The notes: generated by a model not told the origin, from the letters alone. 64,000 bases of DNA from CAVUAN01 sp963739435 (GCA_963739435.1 CAVUAN010000016.1:248001-312000); one strand, 5' to 3'. Shown: positions 18,198 to 28,551, counted from the first letter of the stretch. Numbers and translations are program-made.

Positions 18198-20543
18198 ATG
18201 CGACGTGTAGCCGCCGTTGTTCTCTTTCTTGCAGCCGCGAAGCTCACTGCCCAGACCTGCGCTCCGTCGCCGACGAGGCTCTGCCTGAGCGCCGGACGCT
18301 TCGGCGCGCAGGTCTCCTGGAGGGATGCCCAGGGCAACACCGGCACGGGAACAGGCGTGTCCTTGAGCGCGGACACCGGCTACTTCTGGTTCTTCAACGC
18401 CGCCAATGTCGAGCTCGTCGTCAAGGTCCTCGACGCCCGGGCCTTGAACGGCCACTTCTGGGTCTTTTTCGGTGCCCTCTCGAACGTCCAGTACACCCTG
18501 ACCGTGACAGACACGGCCAGCGGCCAGGTCAAGACCTACACCAACCCGCTCGGGACTTTCGGGAGTGTGGGCGATACGCAGGCGTTCTCGGCCGCCGGTA
18601 TCGCCAGCTCGGCCTTCGAGACCACGATGAAGACCGCCGAGAGCACCACGTCCTCGAGCGCGATGGCGCTGCAAGAAAGTTTGCTCCGAGACCATCCGAC
18701 GGTGGCGGACGCCGGGACCTGCGTCGCCACCCCAACGAGCCTCTGCTTGAGCGGGGGCCGCTTCCGGACGGACGTGTCGTGGAAGGACTTTGCGGGCAAT
18801 ACCGGCGTCGGAACGGCCGTCGCGTTGACCGGGGATACCGGCTATTTCTGGTTCTTCAACGACGCCAACGTCGAGCTCGTCGCCAAGGTCCTCGACGCGC
18901 GAACCTTGAACGGCCGCTTCTGGGTCTTCTACGGAGCCCTCTCCAACGTCGAGTACGAGATGAAGGTGACGGACACGCTGACGGGGGTCGTCAACACCTA
19001 TTCGAACCCCTCCGGCCGGTTTGCGAGCACAGGCGATACGGAAGCCTTCAAAACGGGATACAGCGTCGCGGCGCAGCTCGACGACAGCCGCGCCGCATCC
19101 GCGGTCATCCCCGTGTCAGGCGGAACGCTCTCGACGGTGGGCGCGGACGGGACCGTCTTCACCCTGATCTTGCCCGACGGCGCGCTCTTGTCCGAGGAAG
19201 AGATCACGATGACGCCGGTCACTGCAATCGATCGGCTCCCTTTGAGCGGTGGCCTCGCCGCGGCCGTGCAGTTGGGCCCCGAAGGGCTCCAGCTCTTCCA
19301 GGCCGCCACACTCGTGATCCAAACCCCGACTCCGGTCGCCGTCGATTCCGAGATCACCTTCGCCTGGCGCGGAAGCGGCGACGAGTTCTTCCTCTATCCT
19401 CCCGATCCTCTCGGGACTCCGGAGGTCACGCTCGACGTGTTCAATCTTTCCGGCTACGGCGTCGGCCGCGGCACGAGCGCCGATCAGGCCTCCCAGCAGG
19501 GTCGTCCGCCCGAGAGCGTCGACGACCAGCTCGAGCAGGATCTCCAGGGGCCGGCCGCCGACGAACGCAAGACGGTCCGCAACGGGGGAACACTCGGGAC
19601 CGAGAGGGGCTCGGCGACTGTCCGTCCGAGCGCCAAGACGCCAGCCCAGGTCCTGGCGACCCAGTACCTGACTCATTATTTCCTGGCCGTCATAGGCCCC
19701 CTAAAACCGACGACCTGTGAGTCGGAATGGATCAAATTCGCGCATGAGCTCAGGAAGTTTGCGCAGAAGGTGGTCCGGCTCACGGGATCCGACCAGACCC
19801 TGACGAACGCGGTTCTTGTCTACTTCAACGACCTCTATCTGCTGGAGGTGAGTTGCTTCGACAAGGCCTACGATCGATGCAAGTCGAACCTCGATCCGTC
19901 CCAGGGCGAATACATGGCGAGGCTCTATTTTGCGATCTTGAACAACGCTCCGGCGATACACGTGGACCGGTCCAAGATCCCGAGTTGCCTGACGTTCGAG
20001 CTCCGGTTTGACTCCACCATCGACGAGCCGCCCATTCCCAATCTCGCCGGCGCGACGGTCATCATTCGCCACAAGTCGAGCGCTGTCGTGAAAGGGCTCA
20101 AGTTCAGCTTCGGGGGCAACGAGGGAAATGTCTCCGCGCCGCTCACGTACGCTCCCACCTTCACGTTCCTGCCCGGTGACAGCGAGTGCGCGTACGCTCA
20201 GGACAGCACGAATTCGACTTTCCAACTCGCACAGGCGGATCTCCAGCTCAATGTGTTCCCAGACGTCGCGGGAGGCAGCCTTCCGATCAAAGTGACCTAC
20301 GATCCCGGAGAGCCAGACCTGACTATGAACCTCAATTGCCCGGGCAATCAAATCCACATCACCACGGCGAGATGGAGGGAAATCTACGGACTTCACCACT
20401 ATTCGGAATACCGTAACTCCAATTTCGTCGCCCAGGGCTGGCAGAAAACCGGTGGCGACCCCTACGCCATCCGAAAGTATCGGACCCCGACAGTCGCGGG
20501 AGTCGAGAGCACCGACATCGTCTTGAAGCACACGCCGCAATGA
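18198..20543 (+). CDS. Secreted multidomain protein with two GYFWFF repeat domains and a ZU5-like domain
   Basis: A 781-residue exported protein. A signal peptide (MRRVAAVVLFLAAAKLTAQ) is followed by domain A from about Cys21 and domain B from Cys175, each about 110 residues and containing LCLS-G-RF, a W-D/K-D/F-GNTG region, DTGYFWFF, NVELV-KVLDAR and a TVTD-T-G-V closing strand. Residues about 295-420 look like a ZU5-type beta domain (IPVSGGTLSTVGADGTVFTL). The C-terminal 330 residues are unrecognised, with several Cys that could form disulfides. The repeat domain is familiar from secreted acidobacterial and myxobacterial proteins but has no known function. ATG 18198 follows a strong GGAGG. 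The stop overlaps the next gene. Confidence 0.8.
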   Translation: MRRVAAVVLFLAAAKLTAQTCAPSPTRLCLSAGRFGAQVSWRDAQGNTGTGTGVSLSADTGYFWFFNAANVELVVKVLDARALNGHFWVFFGALSNVQYTLTVTDTASGQVKTYTNPLGTFGSVGDTQAFSAAGIASSAFETTMKTAESTTSSSAMALQESLLRDHPTVADAGTCVATPTSLCLSGGRFRTDVSWKDFAGNTGVGTAVALTGDTGYFWFFNDANVELVAKVLDARTLNGRFWVFYGALSNVEYEMKVTDTLTGVVNTYSNPSGRFASTGDTEAFKTGYSVAAQLDDSRAASAVIPVSGGTLSTVGADGTVFTLILPDGALLSEEEITMTPVTAIDRLPLSGGLAAAVQLGPEGLQLFQAATLVIQTPTPVAVDSEITFAWRGSGDEFFLYPPDPLGTPEVTLDVFNLSGYGVGRGTSADQASQQGRPPESVDDQLEQDLQGPAADERKTVRNGGTLGTERGSATVRPSAKTPAQVLATQYLTHYFLAVIGPLKPTTCESEWIKFAHELRKFAQKVVRLTGSDQTLTNAVLVYFNDLYLLEVSCFDKAYDRCKSNLDPSQGEYMARLYFAILNNAPAIHVDRSKIPSCLTFELRFDSTIDEPPIPNLAGATVIIRHKSSAVVKGLKFSFGGNEGNVSAPLTYAPTFTFLPGDSECAYAQDSTNSTFQLAQADLQLNVFPDVAGGSLPIKVTYDPGEPDLTMNLNCPGNQIHITTARWREIYGLHHYSEYRNSNFVAQGWQKTGGDPYAIRKYRTPTVAGVESTDIVLKHTPQ

Positions 20544-23500
20544 GCACGAGATCCTTTATGCGACGTGTCGCCGCTCTTGTCCTTTTCCTCGCAGCCGCGA
20601 AGCTCTCGGCTCAGACTTGCACCCCTTCTCCGACGAGGCTCTGCCTGAGCGCCGGGCGCTTCGCGGCGCAGGTGTCGTGGCAGGACGCCCAGAGCAACAC
20701 CGGCGTGGGAACGGGCGTGTCCCTGAGCGCCGACACAGGCTATTTCTGGTTCTTCAACGCTGCCAACGTCGAGCTCGTCGTCAAGGTCCTCGACGCCCGG
20801 GCCTTGAACGGCCACTTCTGGGTCTTCTACGGAGCCCTCTCGAACGTCCAGTACACACTGACTGTGACCGACACGTCGAACGGCCAGGTCAAGACCTACA
20901 CCAACCCGCAGGGGACCTTCGGAAGCGTGGGCGACACGAACGCGTTTCCCCTCTCGAGCGGCTCGGTTGCCTCCTCTCACACGGAGCGATCCGGGGTTAT
21001 GTTCAACCTCGGGGGCAGATTCGAGTTTCCTGCAGCCGCGTCGCAGCTTGCCCTGGACTGCCAGGTTCCTGAAGCCGCCTCCGAGATGGAGCCCGAGGTT
21101 GCTCTGGCCGCCGCGGCGCCCTGCCCGGTCGAGGCGACGAGCCTCTATCTTTCGAGCTGCCGTTTCCGACTCTCGGTCTCCTGGAAAGACTTCCAGGGCA
21201 ACACCGGCTCCGGGCAGGCCGTTTCCCTGACGGCAGACACCGGCTATTTCTGGTTCTTCAACGCCGCCAATGTCGAGCTCGTCGCCAAGGTCCTGGACGC
21301 CCGCGCCTTGAACGGCAGCTTCTGGGTCTTCTACGGGGCGCTCTCGAACGTCGAGTACGAGATCACCGTCACCGACACGACGACAGGTGTGGTCAAACGG
21401 TATCTGAATCCGGCGCAGCACTTCGGCTCGACTGGCGACACGGGAGCGTTTCCGCCGGTCGCGGCGCCGCCCCCCTCGAGCGAGGAGCTGATCGATGTGG
21501 ACTTGAAGGCGGGCAAGATCACCGAGGAGCAGGCTCTCGTCTACCGACTCTACGTGGCCTTCGGATCACCCAGCCTGCCCGCGCCATACCGGAGCACTGT
21601 CAGCCCAGGAATCGACCTCCCGGTCGTCAAGACGGTGACGAAACGCTACCCCACCCTGTCCCCGGCGGCGCAGGCGGCGGTCGCTCCCTACCTGGTCCCG
21701 CCGGTCTACCCGGGCAGCTGGGGCGATCCGGCCTTTGTCGCGTCCATCCAGTCCGGGAGCCAGCTCGAGTCGATGCCACGGGTTCCAGCCCGAGCCACGG
21801 ACGTCTGCATCCAGGGGAGAGGGCCGTTGTTCGGGTGGGGGCATAAGGACACGGACCACTTCAAAGTCTGGTATCGGACCGTCATCGGGCCGAATTTCTA
21901 CTACTCGCTCGCCGAGACGGAAACCGCTGCGACCAATGTCGCCGCCGTGGCCGAGCACGTCTACGCCACTCTCAACGCCAACTTCCACATCGTTCCCCTC
22001 TCCGATGTCAATGAAGGGTGCAACGGGGGCGATGGCGCCATCGACATCTATATGGACAAGATGGGCTTTGGCGCCCTGGCGCAGACAGTGACCTATACCC
22101 CGGGCTGCGCGGCGCGCCCGACCTGGATGTGGATCAATCCCCTCGCCATACAAGATTCCAAAATAGCTCGGGACGTCTTTGCGCATGAGTACATGCACAT
22201 GATCGAGTGCTTCTACTCCCGTGGCGGCGATTGCGACGACTATAGCTGGCTGGAAGAAGCCTCGGCCAATTGGGCGGTCGACTATGTCTACTGCTCAGAT
22301 CAGTTCGAGCAAGGTGATGCTGGTTTCTACTATGGTGGCGACGATGGCATTCCGATCGAAAAGACCTGTTGCTGGGGCCGCAATGGCTATGAGGACTACG
22401 TCTTCCCCTTCTATCTGTCCCACAAGCTGGGGCCGCAAACCATCAAGCGCATCTGGGAGTTTGCGCAGCTCTACAATCCCTTCGACTCCCTGGACAATGC
22501 GACGGAGGGCGCCGGCGGGCTAAAGAAGGTCTGGCCGGACTTCACCACGGCCGGCTGGAACGACTGGCAGGGCAAGGTCGCGGACGAGTTCTACAAGTGG
22601 GACGCTCTTTCATGGGGAGAGAAAAGGAGCTTCGACGAGCATCCCGGCAGCGCCATGTCGATCGACATGAAAGGGCTCTCCGAGAAGATCTTCGACCTCA
22701 GTGACTTCTTTACCGGCGGAGGGAGCGCCTTTCATGTCATCGAGCCATTGTCGGCCCGCTACGTTTACCTCAAGTTCCCTGACACCAGCGCCCGCTATGT
22801 CATCTTCCACAACAAGCCCGCGGACCTTGCGCCGAGCAAGCCGCATCTGCACATCCGCGCCCTCATGAAAATCGACGGGCAATGGAAGGAGGAGAAGGAC
22901 TGGACCAAATCTCCGTTCAATACCTTTTGCCGCGATGCCAGGGCCGAACGCCTCGAAGAATTGGTCGTCATTTACAGCAACAGCGACCCGAACCGTCCGG
23001 GGTTCGATTCGGACGGCAACGACGCCAGCCGAATCTCCCTCGAGAGCGCCGATCGGACGAGCAACGCATTCGTTCCGACGGTCGAGATCTCCAACGTCGG
23101 CTGCTGGCAATGGACGGGCAACGCCAGCGTGACCACGGACAATGTGGCCGGCTTCACGACGGTCGAAAGCGCCAGAGCGACGTTCAATAGATTCCGCTTC
23201 CCGGAGACCGTTCCGGAGGACTACGTCGGCTTCGACGCCTTCAAGTCGGACAACACAGGCACCGCGACCTTCAGCGCCGACGGCCCCCTCATCGGGACGT
23301 CGTGCACGCTCTCCGAATCGGGGACCGGTCCTTTGCAAGGAGATGGGGCGCTGCTTGCCGATGCCGGTTTCATCGTGAGTTTCTATTTCCCCGGCCAGGT
23401 CACCAACCGCACCGCCATCGGTTCGGGAACGACGAACATTCCGGACGTGCGTTCGACCATCACCTGTCCCCCCAACCCTCCCGAGAGGAGCATTGTTTCC

Positions 23501-23644
23501 AAGGACGTCCGCTGGCTCAAGTTTCCCGACCCGGGCGCTTCGGTCAGCCCGGACGGGCTCCTCATCAGCGGCCACATGGAATGGACCGATTCGGACGGCG
23601 ACCACCAATCCGTCTGGCTCCTCCGGGCGGTGCGGGAGGAATGA
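20540..23644 (+). CDS. Secreted HEXXH metalloprotease with two GYFWFF repeat domains
   Basis: A 1034-residue protein. Its signal peptide (MRRVAALVLFLAAAKLSAQ from the second Met) and first two repeat domains are close copies of those in the upstream gene. The middle part holds the zinc site His549-Glu-Tyr-Met-His553 in FAHEYMHMIE, and a downstream WLEEASANW that probably supplies the third ligand, as in hyicolysin-like (M30) and related gluzincins. The region beyond about 750 is beta-rich and unrecognised. The start ATG at 20540 overlaps the upstream stop (ATGA), arguing for coupling; ATG 20558 would match the upstream paralogue better and is an equally possible start. Likely an extracellular protease. 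Confidence 0.82.
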   Translation: MSTRSFMRRVAALVLFLAAAKLSAQTCTPSPTRLCLSAGRFAAQVSWQDAQSNTGVGTGVSLSADTGYFWFFNAANVELVVKVLDARALNGHFWVFYGALSNVQYTLTVTDTSNGQVKTYTNPQGTFGSVGDTNAFPLSSGSVASSHTERSGVMFNLGGRFEFPAAASQLALDCQVPEAASEMEPEVALAAAAPCPVEATSLYLSSCRFRLSVSWKDFQGNTGSGQAVSLTADTGYFWFFNAANVELVAKVLDARALNGSFWVFYGALSNVEYEITVTDTTTGVVKRYLNPAQHFGSTGDTGAFPPVAAPPPSSEELIDVDLKAGKITEEQALVYRLYVAFGSPSLPAPYRSTVSPGIDLPVVKTVTKRYPTLSPAAQAAVAPYLVPPVYPGSWGDPAFVASIQSGSQLESMPRVPARATDVCIQGRGPLFGWGHKDTDHFKVWYRTVIGPNFYYSLAETETAATNVAAVAEHVYATLNANFHIVPLSDVNEGCNGGDGAIDIYMDKMGFGALAQTVTYTPGCAARPTWMWINPLAIQDSKIARDVFAHEYMHMIECFYSRGGDCDDYSWLEEASANWAVDYVYCSDQFEQGDAGFYYGGDDGIPIEKTCCWGRNGYEDYVFPFYLSHKLGPQTIKRIWEFAQLYNPFDSLDNATEGAGGLKKVWPDFTTAGWNDWQGKVADEFYKWDALSWGEKRSFDEHPGSAMSIDMKGLSEKIFDLSDFFTGGGSAFHVIEPLSARYVYLKFPDTSARYVIFHNKPADLAPSKPHLHIRALMKIDGQWKEEKDWTKSPFNTFCRDARAERLEELVVIYSNSDPNRPGFDSDGNDASRISLESADRTSNAFVPTVEISNVGCWQWTGNASVTTDNVAGFTTVESARATFNRFRFPETVPEDYVGFDAFKSDNTGTATFSADGPLIGTSCTLSESGTGPLQGDGALLADAGFIVSFYFPGQVTNRTAIGSGTTNIPDVRSTITCPPNPPERSIVSKDVRWLKFPDPGASVSPDGLLISGHMEWTDSDGDHQSVWLLRAVREE

Positions 23645-23649
23645 CCCGA

Positions 23650-24090
23650 CTATCGCCTCTTCTTCTTGGGCTGTCCCTTCGACGTCCGCCTGGCAGGACG
23701 TTTCGCAGCGCGTCTGGCGGGTTTTTTCGCTCGCTTGCCGGCTCTCATTGGCTTTGGCCGCGGGTGCCTGGGCTGATAGACGCCCAGCTTTCCGCCGCCC
23801 GGCAGCATCACGTGCGTGAGCAGGCCCCAGCCCAGGTTCCGCAGCGGGCCGCAGGCGATGCCGCGTTCCTTCATGTCCGAGAGAAAAGCCTCCACGTCGT
23901 CGCACATCAGGTAGAACTCGTGGACGTCGTTCTCTTCGGACGGGTGCACGGCGAGCTCCGCGGGCGGCAGACCGAAAATCAGCCAGCCTCCACCCACATC
24001 CACGTTCGTCAGCTCGATCACGTCTCGCAGGAAGGCGCGGTCCGCCTCGGGGTTCGAGCTGTAGATGATCGAGTGCGCGCCAGTGATCAT
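23650..24090 (-). CDS. VOC (glyoxalase/bleomycin-resistance) superfamily protein with a basic tail
   Basis: A 146-residue protein. Residues 1-110 show the paired beta-alpha-beta VOC pattern beginning MITGAHSIIYSSNPEADRAF and including EFYLMCDDVEAFLSDMKERG. A conserved-looking GWGLLTHVMLPGGGKLGVYQP ends the domain. The last 35 residues are almost entirely Lys, Arg, Pro and Ala (KRAKKPARRAAKRPARR), an added tail that could bind nucleic acid or be disordered. The substrate is unknown. It overlaps the upstream YjbR-like gene by four bases (ATGA), so they form an operon. Confidence 0.8.
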   Translation of the reverse strand: MITGAHSIIYSSNPEADRAFLRDVIELTNVDVGGGWLIFGLPPAELAVHPSEENDVHEFYLMCDDVEAFLSDMKERGIACGPLRNLGWGLLTHVMLPGGGKLGVYQPRHPRPKPMRAGKRAKKPARRAAKRPARRTSKGQPKKKRR

Positions 24091-24509
24091 GGCTGCCTCC
24101 CCCTCTTCGCGATCACTCTACCGCCAGGAGCACCGCTCTTCGCCTCTCGGGAGGCGACCAACTTCTTCGGGGCGACGAAGCGCCAGCAGTGCTCCAGCAG
24201 GGCCTTCAACTCCGGCAGCTTGACTGTCGCGAGCCGGACGCACATGGCGGGCCAGCCGACGTAGTGGTCCGTGATGAAGAAGGCTTTGGGGTTGGCCTGC
24301 AACAGCGCCTCGCGGGTGTCGAAGTCGATCTTGATGGCCAGAGACGCGCCATCTTCGCGCAGGCGGAAGAAGAATTTTTCGGCGACCTTGCAAGCAGGCG
24401 TCCCGTAAGACGTGCCTTCGGTCACTCCGGGCAGGGCCAGGGCGAGCCGCCGGGCGACGGCGAACGTGACGGGCCGTGACCGTCCCTTCGCAGAACGGAT
24501 GCGAGGCAC
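24087..24509 (-). CDS. MmcQ/YjbR-like DUF419 protein
   Basis: A 140-residue protein. ARRLALALPGVTEGTSYGTP followed by AIKIDFDTREALLQANP, FFITDHYVGWPAMCVRL and the final helix LLEHCWRFVAPKKL matches the MmcQ/YjbR family, which has a CyaY-like fold related to DNA-binding proteins but no proven reaction. Length is typical. It is translationally coupled to the VOC gene downstream and divergent from the CocE-type hydrolase gene at 24573, leaving a 63-base shared control region. Confidence 0.8.
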   Translation of the reverse strand: MPRIRSAKGRSRPVTFAVARRLALALPGVTEGTSYGTPACKVAEKFFFRLREDGASLAIKIDFDTREALLQANPKAFFITDHYVGWPAMCVRLATVKLPELKALLEHCWRFVAPKKLVASREAKSGAPGGRVIAKRGRQP

Positions 24510-24572
24510 GATCCGTAGTCTAAGGGCGCCTCCGCTCTTCGCATATCCTTCGCCCCGAGGAGAACCCCCACT

Positions 24573-26560
24573 ATGAGGACGATTGGCCCTGTTCGCACCT
24601 GGACCCTTGTCGCGCCGGCGCTCGGCGCCCTGCTGCTCGCCGGCCCGTCGGCGGGCCAGCCGGCGTCACCCGCCGCTCCGCCCGCGAAGTATCCCGCCCT
24701 GCCGAGCGAGACGCCGCGCAAAGCTGGAGCCCGCGACCGGGAGCTTCGACTACGTCCGGCGCGACGTGATGATCCCCATGCGCGACGGCGTGAAGCTCCA
24801 CACGGTCATCCTCGTCCCAAGAGGCGCGAAGGGCGCGCCGATCCTCCTGACGCGCACACCCTACGACGCCACGGCGCTCACGACCCACGCCGAGAGCGCG
24901 CATCTCGGTCCGATCCTGCAGGGCTACGACAACGCCACCGACGTCATCGTCGAGGGCGGCTACATCCGCGTGGTCCAGGACGTCCGCGGCAAGCACGGCT
25001 CCGAGGGCGACTACGTGATGAACCGCCCGCTGCACGGGCCGCAGAACCCGACGCCGGTCGATCACGCCACCGACACCTACGACACGATCGACTGGCTGGT
25101 GAAGAACGTCCCGGAGAGCAACGGCAAGGTCGGCATCCTCGGCATCTCCTACGACGGCTTCCTGCCGCTGATGGCGCTCGTCAATCCGCACCCGGCCCTC
25201 AAGGTGTCCGTGCCGATGAACCCCATGGTCGACGGCTGGATGGGCGACGACTGGTTCCACAACGGCGCCTTCCGCGAGCAGAAGATGCCCTACATCTACG
25301 AGCAGGAGGCGACGCGCGACTCGAAAGCCAAGTGGTGGACGAGCCACTTCGACGACTACGACATGTTCATGCAGGCGGGATCGGCGGGCGAGCTCGGCCG
25401 CCGCCGCGGGCTCGAGCAGGTCGGCTTCTGGCGCAAGATCCTCGAGCACCCGAGCTACGACGCCTTCTGGCGCGACCAGGCGGTGGACAAGCTGCTGGCC
25501 GCCGAGCCGCTGAAGGTGCCGGTGATGCTGGTCCACAGCCTCTGGGACCAGGAGGACATCTACGGCGCCATCGCCGTCTACAAGGCGATCAAGCCGAAAG
25601 ACACCGGCAACGACAAGGTGTTCCTGGTCATGGGCCCCTGGCATCACGGCCAGGAGATCGGCGACGGCAGCGCGCTCGGCGCGATCAAGTTCGACAGCGA
25701 CACGGCGCTGACCTTCCGCCGCGAGATCCTGCGTCCGTTCCTCGACCAGTACCTGAAGGACGGCGCGCCGCCAGTGGCCCTTCCCCGGTCATCGCGTTCG
25801 AGACCGGGACGAACATCTGGCGGCGGCTGCCCGCCTGGCCCGCCGGCTGCGCCGAGCGGCTGCTCGATCAAACCGACGCCGCTCTATCTCGCCGCGGGCT
25901 CGAAGGCCGGCTTCGCCGCGCCGAAGCCGGGCGACGCGCCGTTCGACGAGTACGTCTCCGACCCAGCCAAGCCCGTGCCCTTCATCGCGCGCCCCGTCGA
26001 CCCATCGAGCTACGACAAGGGCAAGACCTGGCGCGAGTGGCTCGTCGACGACCAGCGCGAAGCGTCGGGCCGCCCGGACGTCGCGGTCTTCGTCTCCGAC
26101 GCCCTGACCGCGCCGGTGAAGATCAGCGGGCAGCCGATCGCGAATCTCGTCGCCTCGACCAGCGGCACCGACTCCGACTGGGTCGTCAAGCTCATCGACG
26201 TCTATCCCGACGAGGTGGCCAGCCGACCCGGCCATGGGCGGCTATCAGCTGATGGTCTCGGCCGACATCTTCCGCGGCCGCTACCGCGAGAGCCTGGAGA
26301 CGGCCAAACCCATCGCGCCCGACAAGCCCCTGCCGTACCGCTTCGCCCTGCCGACGGCGAACCACGTCTTCCTGCCGGGCCACCGGATCATGGTGCAGGT
26401 CCAGTCGAGCTGGTTCCCGCTCTACGACCGCAACCCGCAGACCTTCGTGCCGAACATCTTCTGGGCCAAGCCCGCGGACTACCGGAAGGCCGTCCAGCGG
26501 ATCTACCACGCGCCCGACCAGGCGAGCTTCATCGAGCTGCCGCTGGTCTCGACACCGTGA
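24573..26560 (+). CDS. CocE/NonD-family hydrolase (X-Pro dipeptidyl-peptidase type), exported, frame-disrupted
   Basis: A signal peptide (VAPALGALLLAGPSAG) is followed, after one extra base near 24720, by PRKLEPATGSFDYVRRDVMI and the alpha/beta hydrolase domain. The catalytic Ser is in GILGISYDGFLPLMA; WGPWHHG-type text (here MGPWHHGQEIGDG) contains the His region and VHSLWDQEDIYG the Asp region. The C-terminal jelly-roll domain includes DVAVFVSDALTAPVKISGQP and NVFLPGHRI-like residues (HVFLPGHRIMVQVQSSW). Frame changes near 24720, 25780, 25860 and 26230 are mostly single extra bases. Repaired length is about 660 residues. Members hydrolyse acylated amino compounds or peptides; the substrate here is unknown. 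Confidence 0.78.
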
Positions 26561-26570
26561 AAAGGCTCGA

Positions 26571-27785
26571 TCAAAGAAAGCTGAGCAGGCTGCCCGGGTT
26601 CCTGGCCTTCCGGGCTGCAAACCAGCGGCACGGCGCATAGAGCACTGCAATCACGATCGCGGTCGCGAGCCACACGGCGCCGAGCCCGTAACCATAGCCG
26701 TCGGGGTGCGGCCCGGGCAGGAATGGGTGGTTCGCGAACATCCATGGAATCACGGAGCCGTAGCGGATGAGGGACAGCAGGGCCGCCAGCAGATGCGCGA
26801 GCCAGATGTGGAGCACGTAGAAGAAGAGCGGCACACGCCCGAATGTCTCCAGGAAAGCGCCGACACGTCCCCGCATCCGCTCGGCCAGGGGAATGGCCAG
26901 GATGGTCGGTCCGAGCGTCATCAACAGGAACAAGAGAGACGCCGGGTACTTGCGCGTGTTGATAAACGACAGAACGGTGAATGCCGCCGACGCCTGCGGC
27001 TTCCAGGGCGATGGGTTTCCATACACGTTCCACCCGCGGAGAGCCAGAAACAGAGCGATCGAGGCCAGGCCGATCGAGATGCACGCCTTTCGCCTCTGCC
27101 CCTCAGGCCACGTCAGGACCGCCCCGAAGGAATACCCCGCGGCGATGACTCCGATCCATGGAACGAATGAGTACAGCACCGCGAGGACCGTCACGTCGCC
27201 GAGGGGCACCGTCCAGCCGAGATAGAGCACCTGCCAGAGCCACTTGAGCGAGCTGGACTGGATCGCCTCCATGTGCGGTTGCAGGAAATGGTCGAGCAGG
27301 TTGTGGCCGAAGATGACGACCAGCCCGAACGCCCCGACCACCGCCGTCGGAAAGAAGACCAGCCCCGCCAGCCCGATCATGCACCAACCGATCATCCAGA
27401 GGATCCCGGCGAGCACGTAATGCCGGTAGTCGAAGTTGAATGTCCATCCCAGCCGCACGACCGTCATCTCGAGCAAGATGAGCCAGATCCCACGCACGAG
27501 AAGAAAGCGGGAGAGCGAGGCGGCGCCCGTCTTTCTTCCGCGCAGGAACGCCGCCGACCCCGCCAGGAAGACGAACGCCGGCGCGCAGAAATGCGTGATC
27601 CACCGCGTCAGGAAGAGGGGCGCGGTCGTGTGCGATAGATCCATCGGGTCGAAGCTCGCGTTGCTCAGGTACAGCCGCACGTGGTCGATCGCCATCAACA
27701 GCATGACGGCGCCGCGGATGACATCGACCGACGCGACCCGGCTTGCCAGGGACCCCGGATTCCGTAGAGCGTCCAACACGGTCAC
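26571..27785 (-). CDS. HGSNAT/DUF1624-like multipass membrane protein
   Basis: A 404-residue protein with about ten hydrophobic segments. The opening SRVASVDVIRGAVMLLMAID then HVRLYLSNASFDPMDL is the signature of the heparan-alpha-glucosaminide N-acetyltransferase-like (DUF1624) family; ITHFCAPAFVFLAGSAAFLRG is the second conserved block. Family members transfer acyl groups across membranes onto sugars, but for most bacterial ones the acceptor is unknown. It is convergent with the CocE-type gene, which ends 10 bases away, and divergent from the VOC gene at 27830. Confidence 0.82.
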   Translation of the reverse strand: MTVLDALRNPGSLASRVASVDVIRGAVMLLMAIDHVRLYLSNASFDPMDLSHTTAPLFLTRWITHFCAPAFVFLAGSAAFLRGRKTGAASLSRFLLVRGIWLILLEMTVVRLGWTFNFDYRHYVLAGILWMIGWCMIGLAGLVFFPTAVVGAFGLVVIFGHNLLDHFLQPHMEAIQSSSLKWLWQVLYLGWTVPLGDVTVLAVLYSFVPWIGVIAAGYSFGAVLTWPEGQRRKACISIGLASIALFLALRGWNVYGNPSPWKPQASAAFTVLSFINTRKYPASLLFLLMTLGPTILAIPLAERMRGRVGAFLETFGRVPLFFYVLHIWLAHLLAALLSLIRYGSVIPWMFANHPFLPGPHPDGYGYGLGAVWLATAIVIAVLYAPCRWFAARKARNPGSLLSFL

Positions 27786-27829
27786 CCTACGATAATCTCT
27801 TCTCCTCGAGGAGCATCAAGGGAGACGAC

Positions 27830-28544
27830 ATGAAAAAGCCCACCTTCGCCGCAATGGCGGTCTTCTTCTGTATCGTGGGTTGCTTGGAAAGTGCGGAGCC
27901 GAAAGGGACGGCCGATGCCGCCAGCCGCGTCGATCATCTGGTCTACGCGACGCCGGACTTGAACGTCGGTATCGACACCATCGAAAAGCTGCTGGGAATT
28001 CGGGCGACGCCCGGAGGCCAGCATCCCGGCATGGGAACGCGCAACGCGCTGGTTGCGCTGGGGCCGACGAGCTATCTCGAGATCATCGGCCCGGATCCTG
28101 AACAACCCAGGCCCGCCGGCCCCGAGACGCTTCGGCATCGACAGCTTGAAGGCTCCCCGACTGGCCGGCTGGGCGGCCAGGACGCAGGACCTCGAAGGCC
28201 TCGTGGCCGAGGCCACGCGCCATGGCGTGAAGCTCGGGCCCATCGGCTCGGGGAGCCGGAAGCGCCCCGACGGCGTTCTGCTCACCTGGCGATTCACGAG
28301 CCCCGAGCCGGCCCAGGGCGACGGCATCGTCCCCTTCTTCATCGACTGGGGGAAATCGCCCCACCCGGCACAGACCGCCGCGGCAGGAGCGAGACTCACC
28401 GCGCTGCGCGCCGAGCATCCCGATGCACAGCGGGTTCAGCGGATCTTGCGAGATCTCGGCCTCGACATGAAGGTGGCGCAGGCGCCGGCGCCTGCTCTCA
28501 TTGCCACGGTGGACAGCCCGAAGGGCCGCGTCGAGCTGCGCTAG
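27830..28544 (+). CDS. Exported VOC-type (Glyoxalase_3-like) protein, one frameshift
   Basis: A lipoprotein-like signal (MKKPTFAAMAVFFCIVGCLE, with VGC as possible lipobox) precedes RVDHLVYATPDLNVGIDTIE and ALVALGPTSYLEIIGPDPEQ, which match the Glyoxalase_3 (PF13468-type) branch of the VOC superfamily. Removing one base near 28122 (GGC-CCC-G-AGA) restores RRFGIDSLKAPRLAGWAART and the second half, ending GRVELR. Repaired length is about 237 residues. ATG 27830 follows AAGGGAGA. The DAO-like gene begins 8 bases after its stop, so the two are probably cotranscribed. Confidence 0.75.
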
Positions 28545-28551
28545 CCGGGAA

